In this document: one piece after another, positions 1 to 10,288 of the stretch
How the letters are laid out: the number at the start of each line of letters is the position of its first letter
How positions within the stretch are numbered: the stretch's first letter is position 1
Assembly (NCBI RefSeq): GCF_037126465.1
Contig: NW_026999295.1
Coordinates: 558,001 to 622,000, forward strand
Length of the DNA stretch: 64,000 nt
Source: Ornithodoros turicata
Lineage: Eukaryota; Arthropoda; Arachnida; Ixodida; Argasidae
Direction of reading: 5' to 3'
Notes under the pieces: generated by a model
Told to the model about the DNA's origin: nothing
Databases searched by the model: none
What the model saw: the letters and a program-made list of their open reading frames with translations, nothing else
Program-made: the position numbers and the translations under genes

Positions 1-1110
1 AGGATGGTTATTTGACGTCTCACAAAATAATGGCTTGCTAGCGAGGGCTATATACGTGTATTTCTCTGACTCCAGACATTTGTAATACCATATGTTTGAC
101 TGAGTCTTGTATTTGAAAGAACTGATGTTCTGAGGCTGGAGTCTTGTATTCCTGTCGTCTTCTTTGCACACACATAGCTTCGTCACTGAAATCTACATCG
201 TGCGTCCGTTTTATCCATATGCAAATAAACACGTGAGGTCACAACTTATTGTCTGAACTTGTACTGCAGTTTTTCCAGTATCTTCAGATACAATAACGGT
301 AAATAGATTCTCAAAGAAGAAATTATATGGGTTTTCTCCTCGGCTACCACCGTAGGCTTGCGCCACGACAGCTGTGAAATGGTCGGTGCGTGAATACAAA
401 ACCTTTTGGACAACGTAGAACTTCCGTTCTCACTGTGAGACTCGTCACCCAGATTACCGGGAGCAATATCGGCTCTGGGCACTAGCGATGAAACATCTCT
501 ATCATTATCTCGAAATAGGTTGCCGTTTGGTCGGTGCACTTGACGTATCCTGCACTTGACGTGCACTATGACGAGTATCCAGCGGCGTTTCACCGTCACG
601 AATGTGGCAACTGTAAATCATTGATCATTTTGCAGGTCCTCATTCAGTTTCATCGAAACTAGAACAAAAGAAATAGAATATGTTGTGCACACCTCATGCA
701 ATGGCCGAACGCGCGCCACGAACGCTATTCGCTGCGAGTGTATGTGCCCCCGGTGGTATTGGAAGCATGGAAATCACGAGATATGAAACATCTGGTCCCT
801 AATGAAGAGTTCGTTTAGGTGCTAGCACAGTTAGCGATGCAACAGTTCCAGTGTGGCAAACAAAGACGCCCGCACTTCACATGTAAACAAACCTGGCTAC
901 CCGGCGGCTATCACGCAAGGTACTTTCTCCGGAGGCCGAATCACGGCGCCACCAGTTTGTCGCACAGTCCCTATAAGAGCCACAAAGCCCGAGCGTTTTC
1001 TACACGTCTCCTTTTACCAATGTTTTGCATTCGTAGAAGATTTTCATGTACCAACATACTCACTTATCGAAGGGCTTATCTCCATCCTTCTCTTTTGCGT
1101 TTGTCAGCCA
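1..1110. other. No recognisable gene
   Basis: Both strands were read. Only short open stretches without domain motifs occur here, and I see no inverted repeat or target duplication. The stretch around 690-760 is fairly CpG-rich. I assign nothing to it. Confidence 0.5.
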
Positions 1111-1113
1111 CTC

Positions 1114-1265
1114 CCCAAGCAGCACAATGTACTGAAAGTCGAGTGCAATAGGGGTGGACGGTATGTGTCTTATCAATGTTCTTTAGTTTCATCAGTCTGT
1201 TCAAGGCCTTCCACCTACCGTCCACCCCTATTGCACTCGACTTTCAGTACATTTTGCTGCTTGGG
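1114..1265. repeat. 50-bp inverted repeat with 52-bp loop
   Basis: Left arm 1114-1163 and right arm 1216-1265 are reverse complements with about one mismatch, so the transcript of either strand would fold into a long hairpin. The right arm covers the 3' end of the possible coding exon on the minus strand (1251-1432) and its first intron bases, so the left arm looks like a local inverted duplication of an exon end. Confidence 0.85.
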
Positions 1266-1432
1266 TCATCGCCGAAGAAATCAGAGCCAATCTTCCGCTT
1301 CTTGTCACCGTCTTGCAAAACTAAGGTGCCAAAGTAACGCCGCACCGCGCTCGTTTTAAATGCACTTGAGTTCTTATCAACAGAGAACAATGACACGCGC
1401 TTCAAAAACGGAGATCCAGTCTCTGATGCCAT
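1251..1432 (-). CDS. Possible first coding exon, unknown protein
   Basis: Reading from an ATG at 1432 on the minus strand gives about 60 residues of ordinary composition (starts MASETGSPFLKRVSLF, later VRRYFGTLVLQDG and KKRKIGSDFFGDD). A stop follows three codons after a possible GT donor at 1250. I do not recognise the family. A GC-rich stretch lies about 300-700 bases upstream in transcription order and could serve as promoter, with a SINE inserted between. The donor context is weak, and no downstream exon was found between 1 and 1100. It may be a pseudo-exon or chance. It is listed because its composition looks more protein-like than the neighbouring open frames. Confidence 0.3.
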
Positions 1433-1457
1433 GACAGTTCAATACTCGTGATTACAA

Positions 1458-1764
1458 GACCAGCTCCGGTGGCGCGTGGGCTTGGAGACTGGGAGGTCCG
1501 CGGTTCGAATCCGCGGGCCGGCTGTGCCGTCTGGGGTTTTCCTGGGCTTCCCTCAGATGTGTAATAGGCGTATGCCGGCACAGTTCCCCTGAAGTCGGCC
1601 CATGGACGCAGCTATCCTCCCCCCGAGCGGATTCCGCTCGGTCTTCCACTTCACCCTTTCCTCTCCTCCTCACCACCACCTTTCCCTTCCCGAGAAACAT
1701 GCCGCCTAATCAGGCAGGCAGACCTCTCGGTTTCCTCCCAACGACACTCCTCCTCCTCCTCCTC
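1458..1764 (+). mobile_element. tRNA-derived SINE (tick Ruka-like)
   Basis: The head contains a tRNA B-box (GGTTCGAATCC at about 1502) with its pairing flanks CCGCGG..CCGCGGG, preceded by a degenerate A-box region. The tRNA-unrelated body has the tract with CCGGCACAGTTCCCCTGAAG that I associate with an abundant ixodid-tick SINE. The 3' end is a short TCC microsatellite (about 1745-1764). The polymerase III promoter would be internal. No target duplication was resolved. The family name is from memory and therefore tentative; the tRNA-derived SINE nature is well supported. Confidence 0.75.
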
Positions 1765-2140
1765 GGCAGAAGTTCGCGGTACTACTTTGAGCTTCCCGCT
1801 CCGCAGCGTAACCGATCGGGACACGGAACGCGCGCGGGATACCGACACGCCGGAGTGGCGCCAGCGGCGGCGTCAGCGCGCGGAGAAATGGCGGCGGCGG
1901 CGCCATGAAGGAAGGAAACACACAAGGAGCGGCTCTTCGCTCCAGACCACGACCATCTCTATAATACAGGACCATAACACTCGCCCGTTCACCTATAGGA
2001 CTTCCGTCCGTGCCTCGAGGAGCGGAAGTGCCGGATTTACGCGCGGAGCGGCCGCCAGGGGCGCCACTTGCGGGACCCAGAAGAGCGCCTGTTGTAGCTC
2101 AGCTGTGCGCAATATGAGTAGTCCTTGTGGTTAATTCTTC
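1765..2140. promoter_or_regulatory. GC-rich, CpG-rich promoter-like stretch
   Basis: Many CpG dinucleotides, an ATGGCGGCGGCGGCG tract and no TE signature except a 40-bp motif near 1945-1985 that recurs inverted at about 3757-3794. It lies upstream of the possible minus-strand exon at 1251-1432. Promoter function is inference only. Confidence 0.3.
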
Positions 2141-2870
2141 GTGCGTACATGTTTGTGTATTGTTGCAGGTTCTCTGTTCATGTAGAACTAAAGACTTCTG
2201 AAACTAAATACTCAGAAATAGGATGTGCTCTGAAGCGTAGGTGGCATGTAAAACTGTGAAACTCGCGCACAATGTGCCGTACATCGTATACATAAACTTG
2301 GCAGCAACACCTTGTGTGTTGGGCCAGTTATCATGCGTTTATGATTGTCAAACGTTCTCTCACGTTTCACGTGAGAGGCGTTCCGTGTTAACGTACAGGG
2401 CAGTTACAGAGAATGGGTGAATGCGACCGTAAGAAGGAACTGTTCCTGGCAAAGAGATGACTGACACCTGTTATGACGTCCAACAGAATTTGTTGTATAA
2501 GCAATCACTTCAGTTTTAAATCAGCAGTTGCTTGTTTTGTCTTCCTACTTATTGGTCCCTTTTTATTTTACTTTTACACTTTTTGTTTCTTCTTTTGCGG
2601 TTTGCCATTACAATGCTTTGTTAACCTTTATTATGCTGTTCGGATACAAGCCACTCTGAGAATTTTTCTTGATGGTGACTTTTCTGCGACGCTACCTTTT
2701 GGTGCATTTTTTGTGTTCGTTTTGCACTCCTGGGAGATGCAAGGCTGTGTAAACTTCGTGATCACTAAAGGTAGGTGCCGTAGCCACGGTGCCACGTCTG
2801 AGAATTTTGCGCTTTGCGCCGATGCTAAAGTCTTTGGCCTTGAAATGCCCAGAACACGCAGAGTTCGAGC
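2141..2870. other. No recognisable gene
   Basis: One open frame of 178 codons (2473-3009, plus) is rich in Phe and Cys and shows no domain. It crosses into the repeat that starts near 2880, so I treat it as chance. Nothing else is visible. Confidence 0.5.
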
Positions 2871-2879
2871 TAGCATGCA

Positions 2880-3290
2880 GGCGAAAAACGATTTTAGATG
2901 GAGAGTTTTTCGCTGTTGTTGCAGACAATGGTCGCGGCTGATTACTTTATTGTTGTACGAAGCATCTTCATCAAATTTAATGCAAGCCTTTGCTCATCGG
3001 CACCAGTGAAGATGCTGTTCTCCTTTGCAAATCTGATTGTACGGCCGAACACAAGAATCCTAAGTGATGCAGTCAAAAACTTATAGTATTAAAATTACCG
3101 TGATAATCTAACAAATAAATGCTATTTTTCCTTGCTGACTTCTTATGTTCATCGTTATTTCTGTAATTTCAGATGACATCTTGATCACAGTATTTATGGT
3201 ACTAGTTACGGCATTTAAATACTGTATATTTTATATTTAAATACTCCTATCGAAAAGCATTTATGAAGGGTATTTAAACACCCGGTTCAT
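2880..3290 (+). repeat. Diverged copy of the 56-kb hAT-like element body
   Basis: This stretch aligns in the same orientation with about 56150-56500: both share a segment translating around DGEFF-VVADNGR, then an AATAAATGCTATT polyadenylation-like tract, and then TATTTAAATACTG-rich sequence. In the 56-kb copy the segment lies inside an element bounded by TIRs and an 8-bp duplication. The present copy has lost clear ends. I infer that both derive from the 3' part of one transposon family. No catalytic motif is visible. Confidence 0.6.
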
Positions 3291-3794
3291 TATTCGTTTT
3301 TTTTCAGAGAGAAATGCGTAAAAGGTACTCAGCTATATTAGATAAAACTATTTATGGTACACACTGCCATCCAAAAAGTGCACCTTATATGAAATGAAAC
3401 AATCGCAATTCGCAATGAAGTTACTTGTGTCAAGACGCCGCGATATATTTCGAGCCACTTCTCCCGTAAGACAGCATTTGAGCGCGGAACTCGTGGAATG
3501 AAATACTTGTGTTCGACACTGCTTTCTTCGGCTTGCAAAGCGGGACGGTGCAGTACACCATCACGTCTGCACCATGCACAAACCATGCACTGGAGACAAA
3601 CACTGTCCACCGCGTGAAAAATAGCAAAAACCAAACGCGAATGACGGCAGCAACGGTATCCGCATAGCATGCGTCGTCTGCCGAGGGTCCCGTATTCAGC
3701 GCCACAAACGCGCGGGGGCCGCTTGGCGAAACTACATCAGTGGCGCTGGGGCTAGGTGCGAGTGTGATGATCGTCTATTATAGAGATGGTCGTG

Positions 3795-6324
3795 CTCCAG
3801 ACTAAAGTCCCTCGATCGCTCTTTGAGAAGTAGCGACAACCCTTGCGGCGCCGACAGGGAGCGTTCGTTGGTCGAAGGCGCTCACGTGGTAGTTTTGCGC
3901 CACTTCCGCCGTGTCGCTTTGCTTCCGTCCGCCATGATCTTCCCAAGTTCGCTCCTCGCTCAGTTCGTGCTCTTTGCGCGTAGTTTTTGAAGGCCGAACT
4001 ATCGCGTTGAATCGCCTATCATAACCGACTGAAAATGACTGGCCGCTGTGCCTTCGGGTGCAACAGTCGTCCTGAAACAGGACAGGCAATGTTTGCCGTT
4101 CCAATGGGGAAAAGCAGTAAAGAAGTAGCAAGGCGGAAGGCGTGGCTGCACAAGATTGGACGAAAAAACTTCAAGCCAGCGAAAAGCACCAGTGTCATTG
4201 TCTTCATCCTTGTGACCCAAGCCGCCGTCTCTACTTCTCTGCTGACGTTCCCCACCTGTTAAAGAATTTGAGAAACTATTTATCACGCGGCCAACAGATA
4301 TATATACCGAGTGATGTGGTCATCAAGAACAGCCTTCCCACAAACAAAGTTTGCCTTTCATGCGTTGAAGAACTTATCGAAACTGACGAAGAAAGTGAAC
4401 TAAAGCTTAAATCCAGCGCACTGCTCAAAAATGAAAGTTGGCCCAGCATGTACGCTTTTCAACCACGACACAGTTGCTGCGCTTCGTTACCTTATCTACA
4501 CAGAGAAACCTGAAAAGGATGTATTGACCAACCGCCTGATTTTTTTACCAATTTTTCAAATGGTTCAGGATGATGACATCGCGGATGGAGGAGGACTGAC
4601 GGCTGCACAAGGATAACGATGGCATCACCTTCTTAAATGACTCCATGACTCTAGTAGAATCGATCAGCATTGGCGACGAAATAAGAGTATGGAAGCCTGT
4701 TCAGACGGGCATTCTTTTGGCAACGTCATGTGCGCTTGGCCTCTAAGAACTTTACCTGCAGAAGTACCACTTCGAATTTGTGCTTTTCTCGCGCTTTTCA
4801 AAAGATGGCTTGGAGAACTTCTTCTCCACCATACGGATGAAGAATTCAGTTCCAGCTCCAAAGCAGTTCAAATCAGCCTTGAGAGCAGCTACAATGTCAC
4901 AGTTTCTCCGTCCAAGCAAATCTGGGAGCTACGAGAAAAGTGATGCGGAGCAGCTGCTAGGTGTGTCGGAGCATCAAGACTTGGAATGCCAGAAGATGCA
5001 GACGAACTTTCACTGCCGACAGATGAAGAGGACTGTTTAGAACATCTTGCAGGATATGCCATAAATGTCGTAAAGAAAAACACTCAATGTAAAATTTGAA
5101 TCTCTGCGCTTTCGTCTAGCTGCCCAAAGTCATACGCAAATCCAGTGACCTCTATGGAAGCGTACAACGCCGGAACAATGCTCCTGAATGTCCCATCACG
5201 TCAGGCAATGGACATTTTAAAGACTGCGGAGAAACAATTTCGTGAGTGCTCCGACATGCTTATTGCAAATTCTTGCACCGTGCATCAGCTGGTTGAATGT
5301 GTATCGAAAGCAGGTGTGCGTGAAGTACTTTCAGCTCGCCACCATGTGTCAGCAAAGTTGCTTCGGGTATTCTTCCGTACAGGACTGCATGTTCACCTGA
5401 GATCGGTAAACAGCACCTTGAGAAAGAAGACAACTGCAGTACGCTGTGGCAGCAGGAGTATAGGCATGCGAACGGCTGTCCAGAATGTGTGACACCTATA
5501 GATGGTTAAGATTACCTATGAAGACAACCCGATTGTGACAACCTGACATGACAACACGCGCTGAAAAAAAGGCCCTTTTCAGGGCCGTTCCAATTAGCAT
5601 GAGGATTGCAGCTGTGTTAGCAGGAAATCCAAATTGTGTGTTTTTTTCCTCATACTTGAGGATGGGAAAATTATAGTAGCCAAGCATAGGGACATTAGTG
5701 GGAAAAATTACAGTAAACCGGGGCATTACTTGGAACAGCTACCTCCTTACAAGACGCTGTGCAGAAAATGAAATAAGTTTGATGTAGTCTAGGTTGAAGT
5801 CTCTTTGATTCTGGAAAAAAAAAAAAAGAAACGAACGAAAAGGCTATAAGTTGCAATTCCCTAGCAGAGAGTCACTATCGGTCATGCTTGTGCCGATGTT
5901 TTGTCTCTTTACCTTCCTAACAAGCAGAGTCGTGCAGGACTGGCAAACAGCACTTCCGAGAAATAGATGAGAAGCCTTCCTTCGAAGACGTTTTCGTTTG
6001 GTTTTCATTCAAGCGTTTCACTGCACAGCCAAATGGTTCTTCATCATGCTGTAACACTAAGTGGCATGCTCCTACTTCTGATTTGGGAGTTCAAAAACAA
6101 GCCAAGGACGTTTAGCATTCAAAACGCACGCACATACACAAAATTTCGGTCTGCTGAAGTGAAATTAGCAGGCGGCTAGCAAGACGATGTATCAGCGAAC
6201 CGAACCGGCGTCAATACCTGGGAAGAACATGGCGGGCGAAGGAGGGAAAGGGAGAAAAATAAAGAGGGCGAGGGAAGGGTTGTCGCTACTTCCCAAAGAG
6301 CGATCGAGGGACTTTACTCCAGAC
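3795..6324 (+). mobile_element. P-superfamily DNA transposon, defective
   Basis: The element is 3803-6316. Its ends are TIRs starting TAAAGTCCCTCGATCG, about 43 bp with roughly one mismatch (3803-3845 and 6274-6316). Perfect 8-bp target duplications CTCCAGAC sit at 3795-3802 and 6317-6324; 8 bp is the size known for P elements. Inside, in order on the plus strand, are a THAP-domain start, then pieces of P-type transposase interrupted by stops and frameshifts. No long ORF survives, so the copy cannot encode its own transposase. Confidence 0.9.
4035..5492 (+). pseudogene. P-element/THAP9-type transposase pseudogene
   Basis: The start at 4035 begins a THAP zinc finger (MTGRCAFGCNSRP, then RRKAWLHKIGR), the DNA-binding domain of P transposases. 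The frame then changes. From about 4220 the text reads SADVPHLLKNLRNYL, and from about 4430 KVGPACTLFNHDTVAALRYL. At 4690-4940 it contains WKPVQTGILLATS and SKDGLENFFSTIRMKN, the region typical of P and THAP9 transposases. The last piece (5145-5492) has the basic RLH/VHLR C-terminal pattern. The second half of THAP (VC-x2-HF and AVP) and much of the catalytic core are missing, which fits internal deletion plus decay. In the cell it would have cut and pasted P elements; it is now non-functional. Confidence 0.82.
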
Positions 6325-7474
6325 TAGCGTAGCCACCCTCTAGCGGTAGTTCGAGTGTCCACCACGTTATCCCCTCTAAAGTTTCGGTTTTGCAAGGCTT
6401 TGTTAGTCGCGCTGCTCTCCGTATGATTTTGCTTTTTGGAAGTATTTTATAGTGAAAATGTGAGCAAAATCGTAGAAACGACGTATGGTAATGTCACTAA
6501 TGTGTTCCTGTCCCGGCTGCGGCTCTCGTTGAACTGAAAGCAGCGCTGTCACGGGAACGCGTTTTGTTCGTAGTACACGGTAAGTTGTTTTAATCGCCCG
6601 TGTGTCTTCGAGTCATCTTGAATTGTTCATTTGGGACCTCAAACTGTGCCGAAGGTCCATTTCATATCTTCTGTTGTTGTACAAATCTGATTAATTGTAC
6701 TTTGAGAACGGCATTCTTTACCACTTAATCAAGGAACGTACATACGTTGGAAGTAACCGTCGCCACACGTGATGTTTCCGGTCCCGCGTACTCCTTTTGC
6801 GTTCTGCACACTGTGAGCGGTATTCTAATAGAACAGTAAACATTCGAACACACAGAAATAAAGTGCAAGCACGCGCACATCGTAATACTGCCATCTGAAC
6901 TGCACAACTACAGATCGCGTCGTCTGCTCTGCTGGCGCCATGCTGTCTGGAGGGTCACGTGAGAGGTCACGTGGTAGACAGGAGCATCCCAGAATGCAAC
7001 GCGAAGCCGGCTACGCTCGTCCCCACAGGGGTGACACAAACCCGCCATTGTTGTAACTACCCTCAAGCGGGTGCTTTTGGCAAAACTGCCATCTTGTCCT
7101 GGTCGCACGTCATAGAAAACGTCATTTTGAGGTCATGTGACTTTGTTTACATGTCGTTTTGCCGCTTACCGACATATTTTCACCGTCATAACACCAAGAG
7201 ATGACCGTATTTTGCCAGCGTAAACTATTAGGTGCTTCTTCCGCAACATGGTAGCCCATTTCACCTTAGTTTAAGTACATCGCATCGGCTCGGTAAGTCT
7301 TAACGCGCAGTCGTCATCACATCTTTGGAAGTTGTCAACAATACGAGGCCTTATGTGCAAAACTACGAGTTTTACTGCGAGATTATCGGATAAAAATAAT
7401 TACAGTGATCGAAAAACATCCAAAACGTCGTCCAGAAACAACAACCGCATTGTTTACAAACGGTTTGGCCGCCG
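6325..7474. other. No firm gene; promoter-like pieces
   Basis: At 6492-6580 a start context is followed by CSCPGCGSR, which resembles the first cysteines of a THAP domain, but a stop follows at once, and a good donor (CG-GTAAGT) lies at about 6579. From 6950 to 7130 there are several CACGTG and ACGTCA motifs and a distant inverted likeness to the 7475 repeat. I cannot assign a gene. Confidence 0.35.
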
Positions 7475-7612
7475 ATCACGGGTGCCGCCATCTTTAAGGT
7501 CACGTGTGCCTTGATGTTTGGTGTGACGTGCGACCAGGACCTGTCCAGGATGCATTGCGTTCGCCCAGCACGCTTTCGTCTACGGAGCAATACATTGGAT
7601 GCCACCCAGGGG
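7475..7612 (+). repeat. Dispersed repeat, copy 1 (pair at 13803)
   Basis: About 135 bp matches 13803-13943 closely in the same orientation, from the GCCGCCATCT tract through AGGTCACGTGTGCC to ATTGGATGCCACCC. The match stops at a palindrome in this copy (7594-7623: 14-bp arms, 2-bp loop). The CACGTG and TGACGTGCGACC motifs make it look promoter-derived, but dispersal suggests a mobile or segmentally copied unit. Confidence 0.8.
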
Positions 7613-7623
7613 TGGCATCCAAT
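7594..7623. repeat. Near-perfect 30-bp palindrome
   Basis: Arms 7594-7607 and 7610-7623 (ATTGGATGCCACCC and its reverse complement) flank AG. It lies exactly at the edge of the dispersed repeat and is absent from the 13.9-kb copy, which continues with different sequence. Confidence 0.9.
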
Positions 7624-8356
7624 CCAGGGCTGTGCTCGTCCCGATAGAAAACTGTCGGAGGGGCCGCTCCTTGTGTTTCCTTCCTCCATGGGCGGCGCAC
7701 AGGTCTACCGCGGAGCAGAGCCGCGAAGTAGGGAGCCCCCATGGGTTGCTGCGGCTTCTCCGCTTTTCTGGGAGGAGACACCCTTTAACCGTGCCAACGC
7801 CGCCTTTCCTCCTCACCCTCGTGCGGAGCGCGCATTTTGACTCCCAATATGCTACGCGCTGACCATTGCCTGCTGTGCATTTTGCGCGTTCGAGCGGCCA
7901 TCCGGCACATGTACACACAAGTGATTGCATTTCTTCTGTACCTTAGCGTCATTGTATGTTTTGGGAACAAATATCGCAGCACATCCCTCCGGAATTTTAA
8001 ATCCAGCGTGCAACAAGCGTGTCAGAACTTCCTCTATTAGTGCTGAAATCGGTCGTTCCACGAGTCATTTCCTCGGGTACCAGTGTTCCGTCCCATTTTT
8101 TCTGCGTGTACCACGTTCGGGTCACAGTTCTTTTGCATTGAAATTTACGCATGAAAGTGCTCCTCCTTTATTTTCTCTATTTCTTTTAGAACCACTGCTA
8201 GGGCTCAGTTCATCTCCGTATTGTTGGTATGAGGTCGTTGATCTGTCGGCTAAAGAGCTAGGTCGCGGACCAGCGTTTGCTCTTGTTTGAGCAGTTCCTA
8301 TTTGACTGAGGAAATACATTCGGTTGGTGGACGAAGACCAGCGTGCGTGGAGATCG
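7624..8356. other. No recognisable gene
   Basis: Several open frames overlap on both strands here but none shows a domain. A motif CTACCGCGGAGCAGAG near 7705 recurs near 9806. Nothing further is supported. Confidence 0.45.
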
Positions 8357-8757
8357 ACACTGTAAACTTTTTCACACCTTTAAAGGTGTGCGCTATGCAC
8401 ATTCAACCTGGTTGCGTAACGTTGCATCTCCAGGATGATATTTTACAAAATTCGGAAAGCATTACTAAAGATCAAGTGTCAGTGCAAATCTTGCTTTCAT
8501 TATGTCATATATATTGTAGGTACGAGCTAATGCATAAATGCATCGCTATCGATAATCGAGCACGCGCAAGTGTCTACAATACTGTTGAGCAATGTTGAGA
8601 TGTTGCGAGACTGAATTTTTGGAGGACAGACAACACTCGAGTAAATAAAATTTGTGCGAAACCGTGCTCCATTATGATGTGACCAAAATTACACCTAAAA
8701 AGGCGTGCGCCATGCACATTAATACCTCTAAAGGCGTGAAAAGATTTAGAGTGTACA
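8357..8757. mobile_element. Possible MITE with imperfect TIRs
   Basis: The left end (CACTGTAAACTTTTTCACACC at 8357) and the reverse complement of the right end (CACTCTAAATCTTTTCACGCC, ending 8757) match over about 30 bp, and a GTGCGCNATGCACATT motif follows both. There is no coding capacity. I could not find a target duplication, so the exact ends are uncertain. Confidence 0.5.
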
Positions 8758-8792
8758 ATGCGCGTTGTTCGCATGATACGTCATGCAGCAAA

Positions 8793-8945
8793 ATGCCAGG
8801 GTGTTGTGTGCCCGAGTGTGCCAACCACTCTTGGAAAGGTGCGCGTTTGTATCGCTTGCCAGCTTCAAAAAAGCGGAAAGATGTTTGGCTCGCGCAAGTA
8901 AAGAGAGCAGAACGGGAACCAACAAGGAGCTCGTACGTGTGCGAT
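8793..8945 (+). CDS. THAP-domain exon 1
   Basis: The ATG at 8793 opens 51 codons reading MPGCCVPECANHSWKGARLY then RLPASKKRKDVWLAQVKR and ending at SYVCD. This is the first part of a THAP C2CH zinc finger: C-x2-4-C, the conserved YRLP, and the tryptophan of DVWL. The usual next residues, HF, would be in a second exon, and the frame indeed ends at GAT followed by GTAAGC, a good 5' splice site (8946). THAP domains bind DNA in host regulators and in P-type transposases. No exon 2 is seen close by. The next related piece is at 9063. It may be a host gene exon or the 5' part of a P-like element. Confidence 0.75.
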
Positions 8946-9062
8946 GTAAGCAAGCGCCTTTGCAGCGTACAGTGTGTACCGTGTATTCCGGTATTGCTCA
9001 GTGGTCATTTACGTTAAATTAAATTAAATTACGTTAAGTCTCCGGAAAGCCACAACAAGCTC

Positions 9063-9449
9063 ATGGAGCTTCGTGAACACGTATGTGGTGCAATGAATTT
9101 TAGGTATATTTCGGGCACCGTGCAGCGTAGCGCATTTCTTCGTACAATGCAATGTGAAGAGGCATTCAGGGCGATATCTGCTTTGAAACGCATTTATGCG
9201 ATGCACTCACCTTTCAAGACTGTGTCGACTTTTATTCATAATAGCGTGGACAATAATCCGGCTTGTGACCAACACAAAGAACTATATCATGTAATCGTGT
9301 ACAAATTTGTACAACTGCGATTGAGGGTGCACTTGCGACAGGAGCACATGTTGGTAAAACAACGTCGTCTTCAAGCTACACGGCACCAGTGCGACCTAAT
9401 TTCCATTTTTTTCCATTTCTATTCTATTTTATTGAATGAGATGTTGTAA
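9063..9449 (+). pseudogene. Probable C-terminal piece of a P/THAP transposase
   Basis: 128 codons are open from 9063. Residues about 57-95 read ...SPFKTVSTFIHNSVDNN-PACDQHKEL...KFVQLRLRVHLRQ, with the C-x2-H and basic RLR-H pattern seen at the end of other P/THAP pieces in this window (5145-5492). It is followed by AATAAAATC (about 9448), a possible polyadenylation signal. With the THAP exon at 8793 it may form a deleted transposase gene whose middle is gone. Family assignment is by pattern only and is uncertain. Confidence 0.4.
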
Positions 9450-9865
9450 TAAAATCTACTTGCAATTAACATATTTCTGTTGTCTATACACATTCCCATG
9501 TTTACTATTGTAAATCGTTGGTCGAGACACGACTGCACGTGCAGGTGCAGTGATGAGTTTAGACAAACGTTACAAAGCATTAACAACATATTTTACAACC
9601 CATGACCAGCTCTACTAGCATATATGACAGTATCGCTACGCCAGTATCCTTCATTCCGCTTTTACCCTCTTCCTGTCGCGAAAAATCGAGACAAACGCAA
9701 CCCCGCCGCTGACGCCCAATGCGATGTGGGAGTCAAGATGCCGGCGCTCGTAGCAGACGAGGGAGTTGTCGCCTCCCTGAAAAGGGGACGCGCATGGAGG
9801 CTCCCTACCGCGGAGCAGAGGTGGGCACCCTCACGAGGGCGTGCGAGGGTGAGGGTTTCTTCACC
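9450..9865. other. No recognisable gene
   Basis: A short open frame at 9624-9884 has no motif. Nothing else is visible. Confidence 0.45.
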
Positions 9866-9867
9866 CT

Positions 9868-10100
9868 CACTTCACGATATTTGAGGTGAGGTGAGGGCCA
9901 ATTTTTCTGGTGATTTCTGAGGTGAGGTGAGGAAAATTTTCAAAAACAATTTTCTGGTGAGGTGAGGTGAGGAAATTATTCAAAAAATTTTTTGAGGTGA
10001 GGTGAGGTGAGGAAAATTTTCAAAAAGTTTTTGAGGTGGAAAATCTTTAAAAAATTTTGAGGTGAGGTGAGGAAATTTTCAATTTTTGAGGTGGCGAGGA
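9868..10100. repeat. GAGGT minisatellite
   Basis: Imperfect tandem units of about 28-40 bp, each made of GAGGTGAGGTGAGG followed by an A/T tract such as AAAATTTTCAAAAA. Units differ by gain or loss of GAGGT pentamers. The purine-rich strand is the plus strand. No coding role. Confidence 0.9.
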
Positions 10101-10171
10101 AAAATTTATGAACGCGCACTTTATGAAAACTTTTCCCGCGCGTACACGGGTTATCTTTCCTTCTTTCTTCA

Positions 10172-10288
10172 TTTTTAGCGACAAAAATAAGGACACACGG
10201 TTAGATACTGAATAGGAAAGAATAGGTCGCATCCTGTTTTTCCTATTCAGTGTCTAACGGTGTGTCCTTATTTTTTGTCTCTAAAAAT
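10172..10288. repeat. Hairpin-type inverted repeat (MITE-like)
   Basis: The arm at 10172-10218 (around GACAAAAATAAGGACACACG) is the near reverse complement of 10240-10288, with a loop of about 20 bases. Such compact fold-back sequences are typical of MITEs, but no target duplication was identified. Confidence 0.8.

Noticed and set aside
853..1359. Plus-strand open frame of 168 codons
   Set aside because: It runs through both arms of the hairpin, has no domain, and is Cys/Ser/Arg-rich in a way typical of non-coding sequence.
2473..3009. Plus-strand open frame of 178 codons
   Set aside because: Phe/Cys-rich low-complexity start, no motif, and the second half lies in a dispersed repeat read in a different frame from the conserved motif.
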